From: Streptomyces reniochalinae
GTDB taxonomy: Bacteria > Actinomycetota > Actinomycetes > Streptomycetales > Streptomycetaceae
Length of the DNA stretch: 64,000 nucleotides
Assembly: GCF_003323735.1 (NCBI RefSeq)
Contig: NZ_QOIM01000042.1
Coordinates: forward strand, 558,001 to 622,000
Direction: 5' to 3'
The notes beneath the pieces are model-generated. The model made no database searches and was not told the DNA's origin. It saw only the letters and a program-made list of their open reading frames with translations. The stretch's first letter is position 1. The number at the start of each line of letters is the position of its first letter. Position numbers and translations under genes: made by a program. Of this stretch, positions 43,871 to 52,093 are shown one piece after another.

Positions 43871-44214
43871 TGGAAACTGTGGAACCTCTCGACCGTCCCA
43901 CCGCCGAGGAGTACGCCTCCTGGTTCAAGGCGTTGGCCGATGCCACCCGGATCCGGATCGTCTCGCTGCTTGCCCGGCACGGGCGGGAGATGACGGTCGG
44001 AGAGATCGTCAAGGCCGTGGGGATAGGGCAGTCGACCGTCTCCCAGCACCTCAAACAGCTCGCCGCGGTCGGTTTCGTCCGTGTGGAGCGGGTGCGGACG
44101 GCCAGCTACTTCCGGATCAACGAGGAGTGCGTGAGCTGTTTCCCCTCCGCCGCCGACGTCGTGATGGGCCACCCCGCGCCCGAACGGCCAGGCACCGAAT
44201 CCGACAAGGAGTGA
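43870..44214 (+). CDS. arsR: ArsR repressor with C-terminal ECVSC site
   Basis: 114 residues. The winged helix shows VGIGQSTVSQHLKQLAAVGF. The helix-3 cysteines of classical ArsR are missing; instead NEECVSCF near 85-92 offers a Cys pair, as in C-terminal-site ArsRs that sense As(III) or methylarsenite. It is followed after 5 bases by the ArsM-ArsN fusion, which it presumably controls. Confidence 0.88.
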   Translation: METVEPLDRPTAEEYASWFKALADATRIRIVSLLARHGREMTVGEIVKAVGIGQSTVSQHLKQLAAVGFVRVERVRTASYFRINEECVSCFPSAADVVMGHPAPERPGTESDKE

Positions 44215-44219
44215 TCCCC

Positions 44220-45482
44220 ATGCCTCAGCACGAGTCCGGCGATACCCCACATGCGGAGGTCACGGCCCGCTACGGCGCGCTGGCCGAGGCGGCGCGGGCG
44301 GGCGAGGCGGTCGTGGCCGCCTGCGGCGAGGAAGCCTTTGCCGCAGGCCGGTTCGGCGCCGCAGGATACGAGGGGGACGAGGCTGCTGGCGTGTTGCCCG
44401 AGGGAGCGGTGCGGGCCAGCCTGGGGTGCGGGAACCCGGTGGCGGTGGCCGAACTGGCCCCGGGCGAGCGGGTACTGGACCTTGGCCCGGGCGGCGGGAT
44501 CGATGTGCTGCTCTCGGCCCGCCGGGTCGCACCGGGCGGAATCGCCTACGGGGTGGACGCCACCCCCGGGATGGTCGCCCTGGCCGAAGGGCACGCGCGG
44601 GAGGCCGGGGTGGACAACGCCCGCTTCCTGCACGGCCGGATCGAACAGATCCCGCTGCCCGACGGGCATGTGGACGTGGTGGTCTCCAACTGCGTGATCA
44701 GCCTGTCCGCCGACAAGCCGCGCGTACTGGCTGAGGCGTACCGGGTGCTGCGCCCCGGAGGCCGCTTCGGCGTCAGCGACGTCCTCGCCCACCCCGGACT
44801 CGACCCCGCGCAGAGGGAAGAGGCCGAGCGGGAAGTCGGGTGCACCGGGGGCACACTGACGGCGGACGAGTATCGCGCTCAGCTCCTGGCGGCGGGCTTC
44901 ACCGACATCCGCATCACGCCGACAGCCGAGGCCGGCGCAGGGCTGCACTCCGCGCTCGTTCGGGCGGACAAGCCCCCAGCCCCCGGCGGCTTCACCCTGC
45001 GGCCGATGCAGGAGAGGGACGCCGGGCGGGTGCTGGAGCTGTACCGGGTGGGGATCGAGGAGGGCCAGGCGACCTTCGAGACCGAGCCGCAGAGCTGGGA
45101 GGCGTTCGATACGGGCAAGCTGCCGCTGCACCGTTACGTCGCCGTCGAAGAGGCCAGCGGGAAGGTGGTCGGCTGGGTCGCCGCGGGTCCCACGTCCTCG
45201 CGGGCGGTGTACGCCGGGGTGGCCGAGCACTCCGTCTACGTCGCATCCGAAGCGCGCGGCAGGGGCGTGGCTCGGGCGCTGGTCGAGGCGCTGGTGGCCT
45301 CGACCGAGGCGGCCGGGATCTGGATGGTGCAATCCAGCGTCTTCCCGGAGAACACCGCGAGCCTCGCGCTGCACGAGCGGGCCGGATTCCGGCAGGTCGG
45401 CCGCCGGGAGCGGATCACGCAGCATCACGGGGTGTGGCGGGACACGGTGCTCATCGAACGCCGCAGCCCGTTGGTCGACTGA
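44220..45482 (+). CDS. arsM: ArsM arsenite methyltransferase fused to an ArsN-like acetyltransferase
   Basis: 420 residues in one frame. Residues 1-250 are ArsM: SAM loop LDLGPGGGID and the three As(III)-binding cysteines in LGCGNP (C70), SNCVISLS (C158) and VGCTGG (C208). Residues ~258-415 are a GNAT domain of the phosphinothricin/arsinothricin acetyltransferase type (RVLELYRVGIEEGQATFE; acetyl-CoA loop RGRGVARAL). ArsM methylates arsenite; ArsN1 acetylates arsinothricin or related arsenicals. ATG 44220 starts 5 bases after arsR. No internal stop or start separates the domains. Confidence 0.9.
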   Translation: MPQHESGDTPHAEVTARYGALAEAARAGEAVVAACGEEAFAAGRFGAAGYEGDEAAGVLPEGAVRASLGCGNPVAVAELAPGERVLDLGPGGGIDVLLSARRVAPGGIAYGVDATPGMVALAEGHAREAGVDNARFLHGRIEQIPLPDGHVDVVVSNCVISLSADKPRVLAEAYRVLRPGGRFGVSDVLAHPGLDPAQREEAEREVGCTGGTLTADEYRAQLLAAGFTDIRITPTAEAGAGLHSALVRADKPPAPGGFTLRPMQERDAGRVLELYRVGIEEGQATFETEPQSWEAFDTGKLPLHRYVAVEEASGKVVGWVAAGPTSSRAVYAGVAEHSVYVASEARGRGVARALVEALVASTEAAGIWMVQSSVFPENTASLALHERAGFRQVGRRERITQHHGVWRDTVLIERRSPLVD

Positions 45483-45495
45483 GCCGCAGCGCCCC

Positions 45496-46560
45496 TCACG
45501 TGAGCAGGGCGGCGATCTCGCGTACGGCGTCGCGCGCAGGGCGGCCGACGCCGATGAGGGTGGCGGAGGCCGGTCCGGTCCAGTCGCCGTAGCCGAGCAG
45601 GTGCAGGCGGGGCTCGTCGCGGGCGCGGGTGCCCTCGGTCGGGATGCGGCCCCCGTTGCTCCGTAGCCCGAGCGGGGTGAGGTGGGCGAGGGCGGGGCGG
45701 AAGCCGGTGGCCCAGATGACCGCGTCGGCGTCTTGGCGGGATCCGTCCGTCCAGACGGGCCCGTTCGCGTCGAGGCGGGCGAACATCGGTCGCGCGGCGA
45801 GCAGTCCGCGCTCGCGTGCGGCACGGACCGGCGGGACGGCGACGATGTCGCCGAGCGCGGCGACGCCGCCGGTGTCGGTGCGTCCGGCCTCCAGAGCGCG
45901 GCGGCGGGCGGTGGCGGCGTCGAAGAGGGCTCGGCCGTCGATGTCGTCGGGCAGCCAGCGTGGCGGGCGGCGGGTCACCCACGTCAGGCCGATGTCCTCC
46001 TGGGTGGCGAGGTCGGCGGCGATCTGCGCGCCGGAGTTGCCGCCGCCGACCACGACCACGCGCTGTCCGGCGAAGTCCTTGGGACTGCGGTAGTCGGCGG
46101 TGTGCAACTGCCGCCCCGCGAAGACACGCTGGCCGGGCACGGTGGGCCAGAACGGGCGCCACCAGGTGCCTGTCGCGCTGATGACCGTACGGGCGAACCA
46201 GTTGTCCGAGTCGCTCTCGACGCGCAGCAGTTCACCCTCGTCATGGACGCCGCGTACCGTGACCGGGCGGTGGACGGGCAGCTCGTAGCGCTGTTCGTAG
46301 GCGGCCAGGTAGCGCACCGCGTGGGCGGCCTGCGGGTAGGGCTGACCCGGCTGTACGGGCATGGGGCGGCCGGGCAGCGAGGAGTGGGCGGCGGGGGAGA
46401 AGAGGTGCAGTGAGTCCCACATGTGTTGCCACGCGCCGCCGGGCCGCTCCTGCGCGTCCAGGACCGCGAAGTCGAGTCCGGCGCGGCGCAGGTGGTAACC
46501 GGCGGCGAGCCCTGCCTGGCCGCCGCCGATCACCACCACGTCGTGAACGGCCTTGCTCAC
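45496..46560 (-). CDS. arsO: ArsO-like flavin-binding monooxygenase
   Basis: 354 residues. The first FAD fold (VVVIGGGQAGLAAGYHLRRA) and second NADPH fold (RVVVVGGGNSGAQIAADLA), with the MWDSLHLFSP and ATGFRPAL motifs, match flavin monooxygenases encoded in Streptomyces ars operons as ArsO. The GTG start overlaps the DUF2180 stop (GTGA). It is convergent with the ArsM-ArsN gene, 13 bases apart. Confidence 0.85.
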   Translation of the reverse strand: MSKAVHDVVVIGGGQAGLAAGYHLRRAGLDFAVLDAQERPGGAWQHMWDSLHLFSPAAHSSLPGRPMPVQPGQPYPQAAHAVRYLAAYEQRYELPVHRPVTVRGVHDEGELLRVESDSDNWFARTVISATGTWWRPFWPTVPGQRVFAGRQLHTADYRSPKDFAGQRVVVVGGGNSGAQIAADLATQEDIGLTWVTRRPPRWLPDDIDGRALFDAATARRRALEAGRTDTGGVAALGDIVAVPPVRAARERGLLAARPMFARLDANGPVWTDGSRQDADAVIWATGFRPALAHLTPLGLRSNGGRIPTEGTRARDEPRLHLLGYGDWTGPASATLIGVGRPARDAVREIAALLT

Positions 46561-46778
46561 GAGGAGACGGCGCCCGGTACCGGGGCGCGGGCAGCCGCGC
46601 AGGCCGCGCACTGCACCTTGCGCACCTCGGCCTCGTCGGGGGCGCCGAAGATCGGACCGCGCCGGATGCGGCGGGTGCCGATCACTGCGTGTTCCTCGCA
46701 CACGGCGGCACCGCAGGTCTGGCAGACCGCGACCGCTTCTTGTTCGTGCTGGTGCTGGTGGCACTCAAGGCACTGCAT
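46557..46778 (-). CDS. DUF2180 zinc-ribbon protein
   Basis: 73 residues with three CxxC-type pairs (CLECH, CQTCG with CEEH, CAAC), the DUF2180 pattern. Present in other actinobacterial ars operons, role unknown; the cysteines could bind zinc or arsenite. It lies between acr3 (5 bases) and arsO (four-base overlap). Confidence 0.8.
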   Translation of the reverse strand: MQCLECHQHQHEQEAVAVCQTCGAAVCEEHAVIGTRRIRRGPIFGAPDEAEVRKVQCAACAAARAPVPGAVSS

Positions 46779-46783
46779 GGGAA

Positions 46784-47944
46784 TCAGCGCTCCCCTCGTG
46801 AGGTGGGCGAGGCGGTGGTGGCCACTGCCTGGGGGCTGAACTTGCGACGCCAGGCCAGCGACACGTACACGAGGGCGATGAGGACGGGGACCTCGATGAG
46901 CGGGCCGACGACTCCGGAGAGTGCCTGGCCGCTGGTGACGCCGAAGGTGGCGATTGCTACGGCGATGGCCAGTTCGAAGTTGTTGCCTGCGGCGGTGAAC
47001 GCGAGGGTGGCGGTGCGGTCGTAGGCGAGGCCGATGGCCTTGCCGAGCGCGAACGTGCCGAACCACATCACCGCGAAGTAGACCAGCAGCGGCAGCGCGA
47101 TCCGCACGACGTCGAGGGGCTGCGAGGTGATCGTCTTTCCCTGGAGGGCGAAGAGGATGACGATGGTGAACAGCAGGCCGTAGAGGGCGAAGGGGCCGAT
47201 CTTCGGGAGGAAGTGGTTCTCGTAGCGCTTGGTGCCCAGCTTCTTCTCGCCGAGGCGGCGGGTGAGGTATCCGGCGACGAGGGGGATGCCGAGGAAGATG
47301 ACGACGTTGAGCGCGATCTTCCACATGGAGATGTCCAGGTGCTGGCCCTCGCCCAGGCCGAGCCAGCCGGGCAGTAGGTCGAGGTAGAACCAGCCGAGTA
47401 CGCCGAAGGCGATGACCTGGAAGACGGAGTTGAGGGCGACGAGGACGGCGGCGGCCTCGCGGTCGCCGCAGGCGAGGTCGTTCCAGATGATGACCATGGC
47501 GATGCAGCGGGCGAGTCCGACGATGATGAGCCCGGTGCGGTATTCGGGCAGGTCGGGCAGGAGGATCCAGGCGAGCGCGAACATCACGGCGGGGCCGATG
47601 ATCCAGTTGATGGCCAGGGAGGATGCCATCAGTTTGCGGTCGCCGGTGACGGTGTCGAGCTTGTTGTAGCGGACCTTGGCCAGCACCGGGTACATCATGA
47701 TCAGCAGGCCGAGGGCGATCGGCAGCGAGACCCCGCCGATCTCGACCTTGGACAGGACGTCGTTCAGCCCGGGGATCATCCGGCCCAGACCCAGGCCGAC
47801 GGCCATCGCCGCCAGGATCCATACGGCGAGGTAGCGGTCGAGGGTGGAGAGCTGCTTCGAGACGCTGGACCCTTCGCCGGATCCAGCAGCCGAGCCGCCG
47901 GTCATGTCGGCCCTGGTGTCCGTGGTGGGTTCCGTCTTACTCAC
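46784..47944 (-). CDS. acr3: ACR3-family arsenite efflux permease
   Basis: 386 residues, ten predicted transmembrane helices. ACR3 features are the motif YPVLAKVRYNKL, the cysteine helix GLARCIAMVIIWNDLACGD (the Cys essential for As(III) extrusion) and FTAAGNNFELAIAVAIATFG. It exports arsenite with the proton gradient. GTG 47944 has AAGAGG ahead and overlaps the arsR stop by four bases. Confidence 0.93.
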   Translation of the reverse strand: MSKTEPTTDTRADMTGGSAAGSGEGSSVSKQLSTLDRYLAVWILAAMAVGLGLGRMIPGLNDVLSKVEIGGVSLPIALGLLIMMYPVLAKVRYNKLDTVTGDRKLMASSLAINWIIGPAVMFALAWILLPDLPEYRTGLIIVGLARCIAMVIIWNDLACGDREAAAVLVALNSVFQVIAFGVLGWFYLDLLPGWLGLGEGQHLDISMWKIALNVVIFLGIPLVAGYLTRRLGEKKLGTKRYENHFLPKIGPFALYGLLFTIVILFALQGKTITSQPLDVVRIALPLLVYFAVMWFGTFALGKAIGLAYDRTATLAFTAAGNNFELAIAVAIATFGVTSGQALSGVVGPLIEVPVLIALVYVSLAWRRKFSPQAVATTASPTSRGER

Positions 47945-48282
47945 GGGCAGGGCCTCTTCCGGTCGGTGGCGACGGTGGTGCGCGCGGTCTCGGCCAGCTC
48001 GGTGAAGGCTCCGGCGAGCGAGGTCAGCACCTCGGGACGGAGCCTGTAGTACGTGAACCGGCCGCACGGCTCGGTCTCCACGACCCCCGCCTCACGCAGC
48101 ACCCGCAGGTGGTTGGAGAGGTTGGTCTGCCGTGCGCCGGTCTCCTCCACCAGGTGTGTGGTGCACAGGGTCTCGCGGGCGAGCAGCGTCACGATCTCGT
48201 ACCGCAGCGGGTCCGCGATCACCCGGATCAGGTCCGCACCCTCCGGCGCCGGAATCGCCTCAGTCTTGGCTGACATCATCAT
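47941..48282 (-). CDS. arsR: ArsR repressor heading the acr3 operon
   Basis: 113 residues. Winged helix ARQTNLSNHLRVLREAGVVE. Cysteines are single and scattered: LCTTHL in helix 3 region, EPCGRF in the wing and a C-terminal RPCP, a CadC/ArsR-like arrangement distinct from the other three repressors here. Start among three consecutive ATGs at 48282. Divergent from arsC. Confidence 0.88.
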   Translation of the reverse strand: MMMSAKTEAIPAPEGADLIRVIADPLRYEIVTLLARETLCTTHLVEETGARQTNLSNHLRVLREAGVVETEPCGRFTYYRLRPEVLTSLAGAFTELAETARTTVATDRKRPCP

Positions 48283-48324
48283 GCACTGATACTCTCACAT
48301 CACCAAGGAGTGATGCCAGCGGGT

Positions 48325-48336
48325 GCTGATATCAGC
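48325..48336. promoter_or_regulatory. candidate operator between arsR-acr3 and arsC
   Basis: The 12-base perfect palindrome GCTGATATCAGC lies midway in the 96-base divergent gap, and a related TGATACTCTCA lies nearby. It would let one ArsR control both the acr3 operon and arsC. Confidence 0.5.
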
Positions 48337-48378
48337 GTCAGTGCGTGGCCCGCAGGTATCCGTAGCGAAAGAGACGCC

Positions 48379-48801
48379 ATGCCCGACAAGCCCTCCGTCC
48401 TGTTCGTCTGCGTCCACAACGCCGGCCGCTCCCAGATGGCCGCCGCCTGGCTCACCCACCTCGCCGGAGACCGCGTCGAGGTCCGTTCCGCGGGCTCGGC
48501 TCCGGCGGACACGGTCAACCCCGCCGTGGTCGAGGCGATGCGCGAGGTCGGCATCGACGTCGCCACCGAGACCCCCAAGGTGCTGACCGCCGACGCGGTC
48601 CGGGCGTCCGACGTATGCGTGACCATGGGGTGCGGCGACGCCTGCCCCGTCTTCCCCGGCAAGCGTTACCTCGACTGGAAGCTCGACGACCCGGCCGGAG
48701 AGGGAGTCGAAGCAGTACGGCCCATCCGCGACGAGATCAAGACCCTCATCGAGACGCTGATCAGCGAGATCGCCCCGCAAGCCTCGGGGGCCACGAAGTG
48801 A
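48379..48801 (+). CDS. arsC: arsenate reductase, low-molecular-weight phosphatase type
   Basis: 140 residues. The P-loop CVHNAGRS (C11) and redox cysteines C80, C85 and C89 (VTMGCGDACPVFPGK) are intact. It reduces arsenate to arsenite for ACR3 export; in Streptomyces the electron donor is thioredoxin or mycothiol. ATG 48379. Divergent from arsR and convergent with a second ArsO-like gene. Confidence 0.92.
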   Translation: MPDKPSVLFVCVHNAGRSQMAAAWLTHLAGDRVEVRSAGSAPADTVNPAVVEAMREVGIDVATETPKVLTADAVRASDVCVTMGCGDACPVFPGKRYLDWKLDDPAGEGVEAVRPIRDEIKTLIETLISEIAPQASGATK

Positions 48802-48850
48802 CCGCCCCAGGCCGGTGCTCTGGTGTCCGCGGTGGCTTCTCCCGTGGCGC

Positions 48851-49906
48851 TCATCGGCCTCGACGGTGCAGCTTCCTGACGACGTACGCCGCGTCCCGGC
48901 CCACTCCACGCACCGACGCGGAGGCGTTGGTGCGCTGGTACTCCAGTCCCACATAGCCCAGCCCTCGCACGGCCGTGGAGAGCCCGGCCCGCTGCAACGG
49001 GATGCCCTTGGTGTCCAGTGCGCCTGTCTCGGCCAGGTAGCGCATGTCGGGTCGGTAGCCGGTGGCCAGGACGACCGTGTCGAGGTTCTCGCGCGTTCCG
49101 TCCTGCCACTCGACGCTGTTCTCGTGGAGCCGGTTGAAGATCTTGCGGTGGTCAGGGTTGCCGGACTCCAGCGCCGCGCGATACCGCCCGTCGTCGATGA
49201 TCGGCATCGACTTGCCGCCCAGCCACCGCCCGATCGGCGCGGAGTCGATCCCCGTCCGTGTCAGCCACCAATGCAGATCCCGCCCCGCGATCCGTTGTGC
49301 CTGCCACCGCAGCGGCGCCCGGCTGGCCAGAGTCACCCGCGCCACCCCAGCGAGATCGGCGGCGATCTGCATCGCCGAGTTCCCGCCCCCGACCACCACC
49401 ACGCGCTGCCCCTCGAACGCCTTCGGTGCCCGGTACTCGCACGCGTGGAGCACCGTGCCCGCGAACTCCCGGAGTCCTGGCAACTCGGGCCGGTAGGGGT
49501 TCCCGAAGTACCCGTTCGCCGCGATCACCGCCGACGCTTCGTACTCCGTGCCGCTCTCTGCCCGTAATGCGAACCCGCCGTCGGGCGCCATCGTCACCGC
49601 CTTCACCCGCTGTCCGTAGCGCACGACGGCGTCGAACCGCTGTGCGTACGACCGCAGGTACTCCACGACCTCATCCCGCCGCGGATATTGCTCCCCGTTC
49701 CCTGGGAACCGCGCTCCAGGCAGCGTGGAGAACCGCGCCGGGGAGAAGAGGGCCAGGCTGTCGTAGTAGTGCGACCAGGAGCCCACCGCTTCCTCGGCGG
49801 CCTCCAGGACGAGGGAAGGCAGGCGTGCCGCGCGTAGTGCGTGGGCGGCGGCAAGGCCGGACTGGCCGCCGCCGACGACGATCACAGGACGTCTCGTGTT
49901 CAGCAT
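48851..49906 (-). CDS. second ArsO-like flavoprotein monooxygenase
   Basis: 351 residues. FAD fold PVIVVGGGQSGLAAAHALRA and NADPH fold RVVVVGGGNSAMQIAADLA, plus YYDSLALFSPARFS and VLATGYRPDM. It parallels the ArsO at 45496 over its whole length but is clearly diverged. ATG 49906 (MLNTRRPVIVVG) is chosen. Divergent from the ArsR at 49998, which likely controls it. The substrate is unknown. Confidence 0.85.
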   Translation of the reverse strand: MLNTRRPVIVVGGGQSGLAAAHALRAARLPSLVLEAAEEAVGSWSHYYDSLALFSPARFSTLPGARFPGNGEQYPRRDEVVEYLRSYAQRFDAVVRYGQRVKAVTMAPDGGFALRAESGTEYEASAVIAANGYFGNPYRPELPGLREFAGTVLHACEYRAPKAFEGQRVVVVGGGNSAMQIAADLAGVARVTLASRAPLRWQAQRIAGRDLHWWLTRTGIDSAPIGRWLGGKSMPIIDDGRYRAALESGNPDHRKIFNRLHENSVEWQDGTRENLDTVVLATGYRPDMRYLAETGALDTKGIPLQRAGLSTAVRGLGYVGLEYQRTNASASVRGVGRDAAYVVRKLHRRGR

Positions 49907-49916
49907 GACCTCAGTG

Positions 49917-49943
49917 TATTGACGTATCTCAAAATAGCAATAT
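49917..49943. promoter_or_regulatory. AT-rich dyad in the flavoprotein/arsR promoter
   Basis: ATTGACGTAT and ATAGCAATAT, about 7 bases apart, form an imperfect dyad in an AT-rich patch standing out from ~70% GC surroundings, within the 49907-49997 divergent gap. TTGACG could be a -35 box. A probable ArsR target. Confidence 0.4.
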
Positions 49944-49997
49944 GAAGACGGGGGGCTAGGCTCCAATCAGAGATGAGCGCAGAGACGGGAGAGCGAG

Positions 49998-50324
49998 ATG
50001 GCAGCAGGAGACACTCGGCCCGACAGCGCTGACCAGGTACCGGAGCTGCGTACGGCCACCCACGACTTCCTCAAGGCCCTCGCCAATCCGACTCGTCAGC
50101 GGGTGATGCTCCTGTTCGCCCGGGGCGCCGAACTCTCCGTCAACGAGGTCGCCGAGCAGGCCGGAATCGGCCAGCCCACCGCCTCTCAGCAACTCGTTCT
50201 CCTCCGCCGGGGCGGCATCCTCACCTCCCGCCGCATCGGCAAAGTCGTCCTCTACCGCAGCGACAAGGAAGGTGTCTCCGCCGCCCTCACCGACCTCCAG
50301 GACTATCTCCGCGTCTGCTGCTGA
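49998..50324 (+). CDS. arsR: ArsR repressor with C-terminal vicinal cysteines
   Basis: 108 residues. Winged helix AGIGQPTASQQLVLLRRGGI. Its only cysteines are the last two residues (LRVCC), a fourth kind of site within the island. Divergent from the ArsO-like gene at 48851-49906. Confidence 0.88.
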   Translation: MAAGDTRPDSADQVPELRTATHDFLKALANPTRQRVMLLFARGAELSVNEVAEQAGIGQPTASQQLVLLRRGGILTSRRIGKVVLYRSDKEGVSAALTDLQDYLRVCC

Positions 50325-50353
50325 CCTGGGTTGTCGCGAGGGCCGGGCGCTGA

Positions 50354-50770
50354 TCAGCGTGCGTCGAGCAGGTGGTTGGCGAGTCGCAGCGCGTCCTTCG
50401 CCAGCGACATCGCAGCGTGCAGGCCAAGGACTTCGTGCAGGGTGGGGTGGACGATGCGTACCCAGTTGCCGCAGAGGTTCGGCCAGAGGGCCAGCGTGAC
50501 CTCGCCGCTGGCGAGGCCGAGTTGGGCGGAGACGTCCGTGGCGCCGTTGGATGTCGAGCGCCAGCTCAGCAGAACGGCGCCATCAGGAATCTTGGTTCCG
50601 TGGCGCGACCAGGAAACCGGCACCGACGCCCCCACAGCGGCGGGGACGTGCGTCATGAGCGCGCCCCGCGCCCATGCGGGCGTGGGGTGTGGGGCGACGT
50701 CGGCCAGCAACGGGCAGTTCTCCGCCCCCGGTTCCGGCTCCGGTGTACGAGGATGTCGAGCGGTGGTCAC
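50354..50770 (-). CDS. hypothetical protein
   Basis: 138 residues, GTG start overlapping the stop of the preceding small gene (GTGA). The Pro-rich N-terminus is disordered; the remainder (AVLLSWRSTSNGATDVSAQL, TLHEVLGLHAAMSLAKDALR) looks folded with a C-terminal helix. No family recognised. It ends the minus-strand operon at the boundary with the arsenic island. Confidence 0.55.
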   Translation of the reverse strand: MTTARHPRTPEPEPGAENCPLLADVAPHPTPAWARGALMTHVPAAVGASVPVSWSRHGTKIPDGAVLLSWRSTSNGATDVSAQLGLASGEVTLALWPNLCGNWVRIVHPTLHEVLGLHAAMSLAKDALRLANHLLDAR

Positions 50771-50967
50771 GCGCGCTCCGGGGCATCGAAGTCGGTTCGC
50801 CAGAAGCGTTGTTCGCGGCGGCGGGCGATACGCCGCCTGTGCTTTTGTGCCCCGGAGCGCGTACGGGTGCCGTTCTCGTCCGGGTAGTAGTAGCAGGTGC
50901 AGCCTTGGCCTGCGCGGACGCAGGGTCGTCCGTGCCCGGGGACCGTTTTGCCGAGCATGCCGCTCAC
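50767..50967 (-). CDS. small Cys-rich basic protein
   Basis: 66 residues, GTG with AAGGAGG ahead. CVRAGQGCTCYYYPDENG holds three cysteines, followed by a strongly basic RRRIARRREQRFWR tail, suggesting a small metal-stabilised nucleic-acid binder. Longer in-frame starts lack the ribosome site. Confidence 0.55.
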   Translation of the reverse strand: MSGMLGKTVPGHGRPCVRAGQGCTCYYYPDENGTRTRSGAQKHRRRIARRREQRFWRTDFDAPERA

Positions 50968-51004
50968 GGGACCTCCTTGTTCGTCTACGAAGTTGCCGGT
51001 GCCG

Positions 51005-51051
51005 CCGAGGGCCCGTGACGCGGCGGGATGAGTCGCGTCACGGGCCCTCGG
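51005..51051. terminator. strong hairpin terminator
   Basis: A perfect 18-base stem (CCGAGGGCCCGTGACGCG and its complement) with an 11-base loop, 8 bases after the stop of the minus-strand gene at 51059. No U-tract. Confidence 0.75.
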
Positions 51052-51058
51052 GGCAAGT

Positions 51059-51280
51059 TCAGGACCAGGCCAGTTCGGTGCGTACGGCCGGGGGGAGGTA
51101 TCCCTCTTGGCCGTTCTCCGCGATGTAGACAATGGTGGCGGGCCCGTCGGGCACGGTGAGGACCTTGCTGATGCGGTGGGCGAAGGGCCAGTCGGGGTTG
51201 ATGGCGAGGAAGACCGGCTGGTCGTGGTCGAGGGTCTGCAACTGGTGGATCAGTTGCCCGACTGTGAGTGTGCGGGACAC
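51059..51280 (-). CDS. small hypothetical protein
   Basis: 73 residues, GTG with GGAGG 5 bases before. Pattern TVGQLIHQLQTLDHDQPVFL...VVIYIAENG-like resembles small streptomycete plasmid proteins of unknown role. Followed by a terminator, preceded by a DUF317 gene. Confidence 0.55.
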   Translation of the reverse strand: MSRTLTVGQLIHQLQTLDHDQPVFLAINPDWPFAHRISKVLTVPDGPATIVYIAENGQEGYLPPAVRTELAWS

Positions 51281-51330
51281 GAGGCCTCCGTGGTGTGGGC
51301 TGTAAGAGTGGGCTGGCCGTGCCGTGGGCG

Positions 51331-51684
51331 TCAGATGCACTCGCAGTACCGGTCGGGGTAGGCGATGAGCGCGGCGAGGAATCCGGCGACGGCGTGGGCG
51401 GGGACGTCGTGGTCGAAGGTGGTGCTCCAGGCGCGGCGGCCGTCGGGTCCGTGGACGCTGATGTGCCACAGTTCGCCGAAGGCCGCCTCCGGGCTCTCGG
51501 GCAGGAACCCGACGAAGACGCGGCGGTCGGGGCTGGCGCAGTAGACGTTGGCCTGGGGGGCGTCGACCGTGGTCCAGTCGCAGTTGTCCAGCAGCCGCAG
51601 GACGGGGTCGGCGCAGTGGCATTCGAGCAGCCACTCGCGGTCGGTGGAGTCGGGGCGAGCGGGTGTAAGAGTGTTGGACGTCAC
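51331..51684 (-). CDS. single-domain DUF317 protein
   Basis: 117 residues, GTG start. Residues WTTVDAPQANVYCASPDRRV and AWSTTFDHDVPAHAVAGFLA match a DUF317 repeat, in which two such units normally occur. This is the shortest of five DUF317 proteins in the cluster. Function unknown; the family concentrates on actinobacterial plasmids and conjugative elements. Confidence 0.7.
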   Translation of the reverse strand: MTSNTLTPARPDSTDREWLLECHCADPVLRLLDNCDWTTVDAPQANVYCASPDRRVFVGFLPESPEAAFGELWHISVHGPDGRRAWSTTFDHDVPAHAVAGFLAALIAYPDRYCECI

Positions 51685-51840
51685 GGGGAATCCCTTCGTT
51701 GACCTGCGGGTTTTCGAGCCGTCCGTACGTTGACTTGGAATCGGGCCGTCATTCCAGTCCGTGGGCCGGGTTGGTGTCTGCCGCAGGCGAACTCGGCCCG
51801 GGAAGGTGCGGATGGACTCCTCGTTTGGGAATGAATCGGT

Positions 51841-51865
51841 CGCCCCCGCGGGCTGAGCGGGGGCG
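51841..51865. terminator. GC hairpin between DUF317 genes
   Basis: CGCCCCCGC / GCGGGGGCG, 9-base stem, 7-base loop, in the gap between minus-strand genes ending at 52094 and starting at 51684. Confidence 0.5.
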
Positions 51866-51889
51866 ACCTGATGAAGAAGGAGGGGGCGC

Positions 51890-52072
51890 GTGGATGCGGA
51901 TGAGCGGCGTCGGTTCGGCGAGAGCTTTGATGGTGCCGAGGCGGCGTCGGTGGGACGGGCTCGGGCGGCGCGGGGCGGACGGATCGAGGTGACGGTCGAG
52001 GAACTCGCCCAGGTCCTCGGCTGCCCCCGACCGCCAGACCCGTCCGCGGGTGACACCCCCGGATACGGGTGA
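51890..52072 (+). CDS. possible small protein on the opposite strand
   Basis: 60 codons, GTG with AAGGAGG 9 bases before, high third-position GC. RIEVTVEELAQVLGC resembles a short HTH start. It is the only plus-strand frame with a good ribosome site in this minus-strand region. Confidence 0.35.
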   Translation: MDADERRRFGESFDGAEAASVGRARAARGGRIEVTVEELAQVLGCPRPPDPSAGDTPGYG

Positions 52073-52093
52073 CCGCTTCGGACGGCAGGGACG

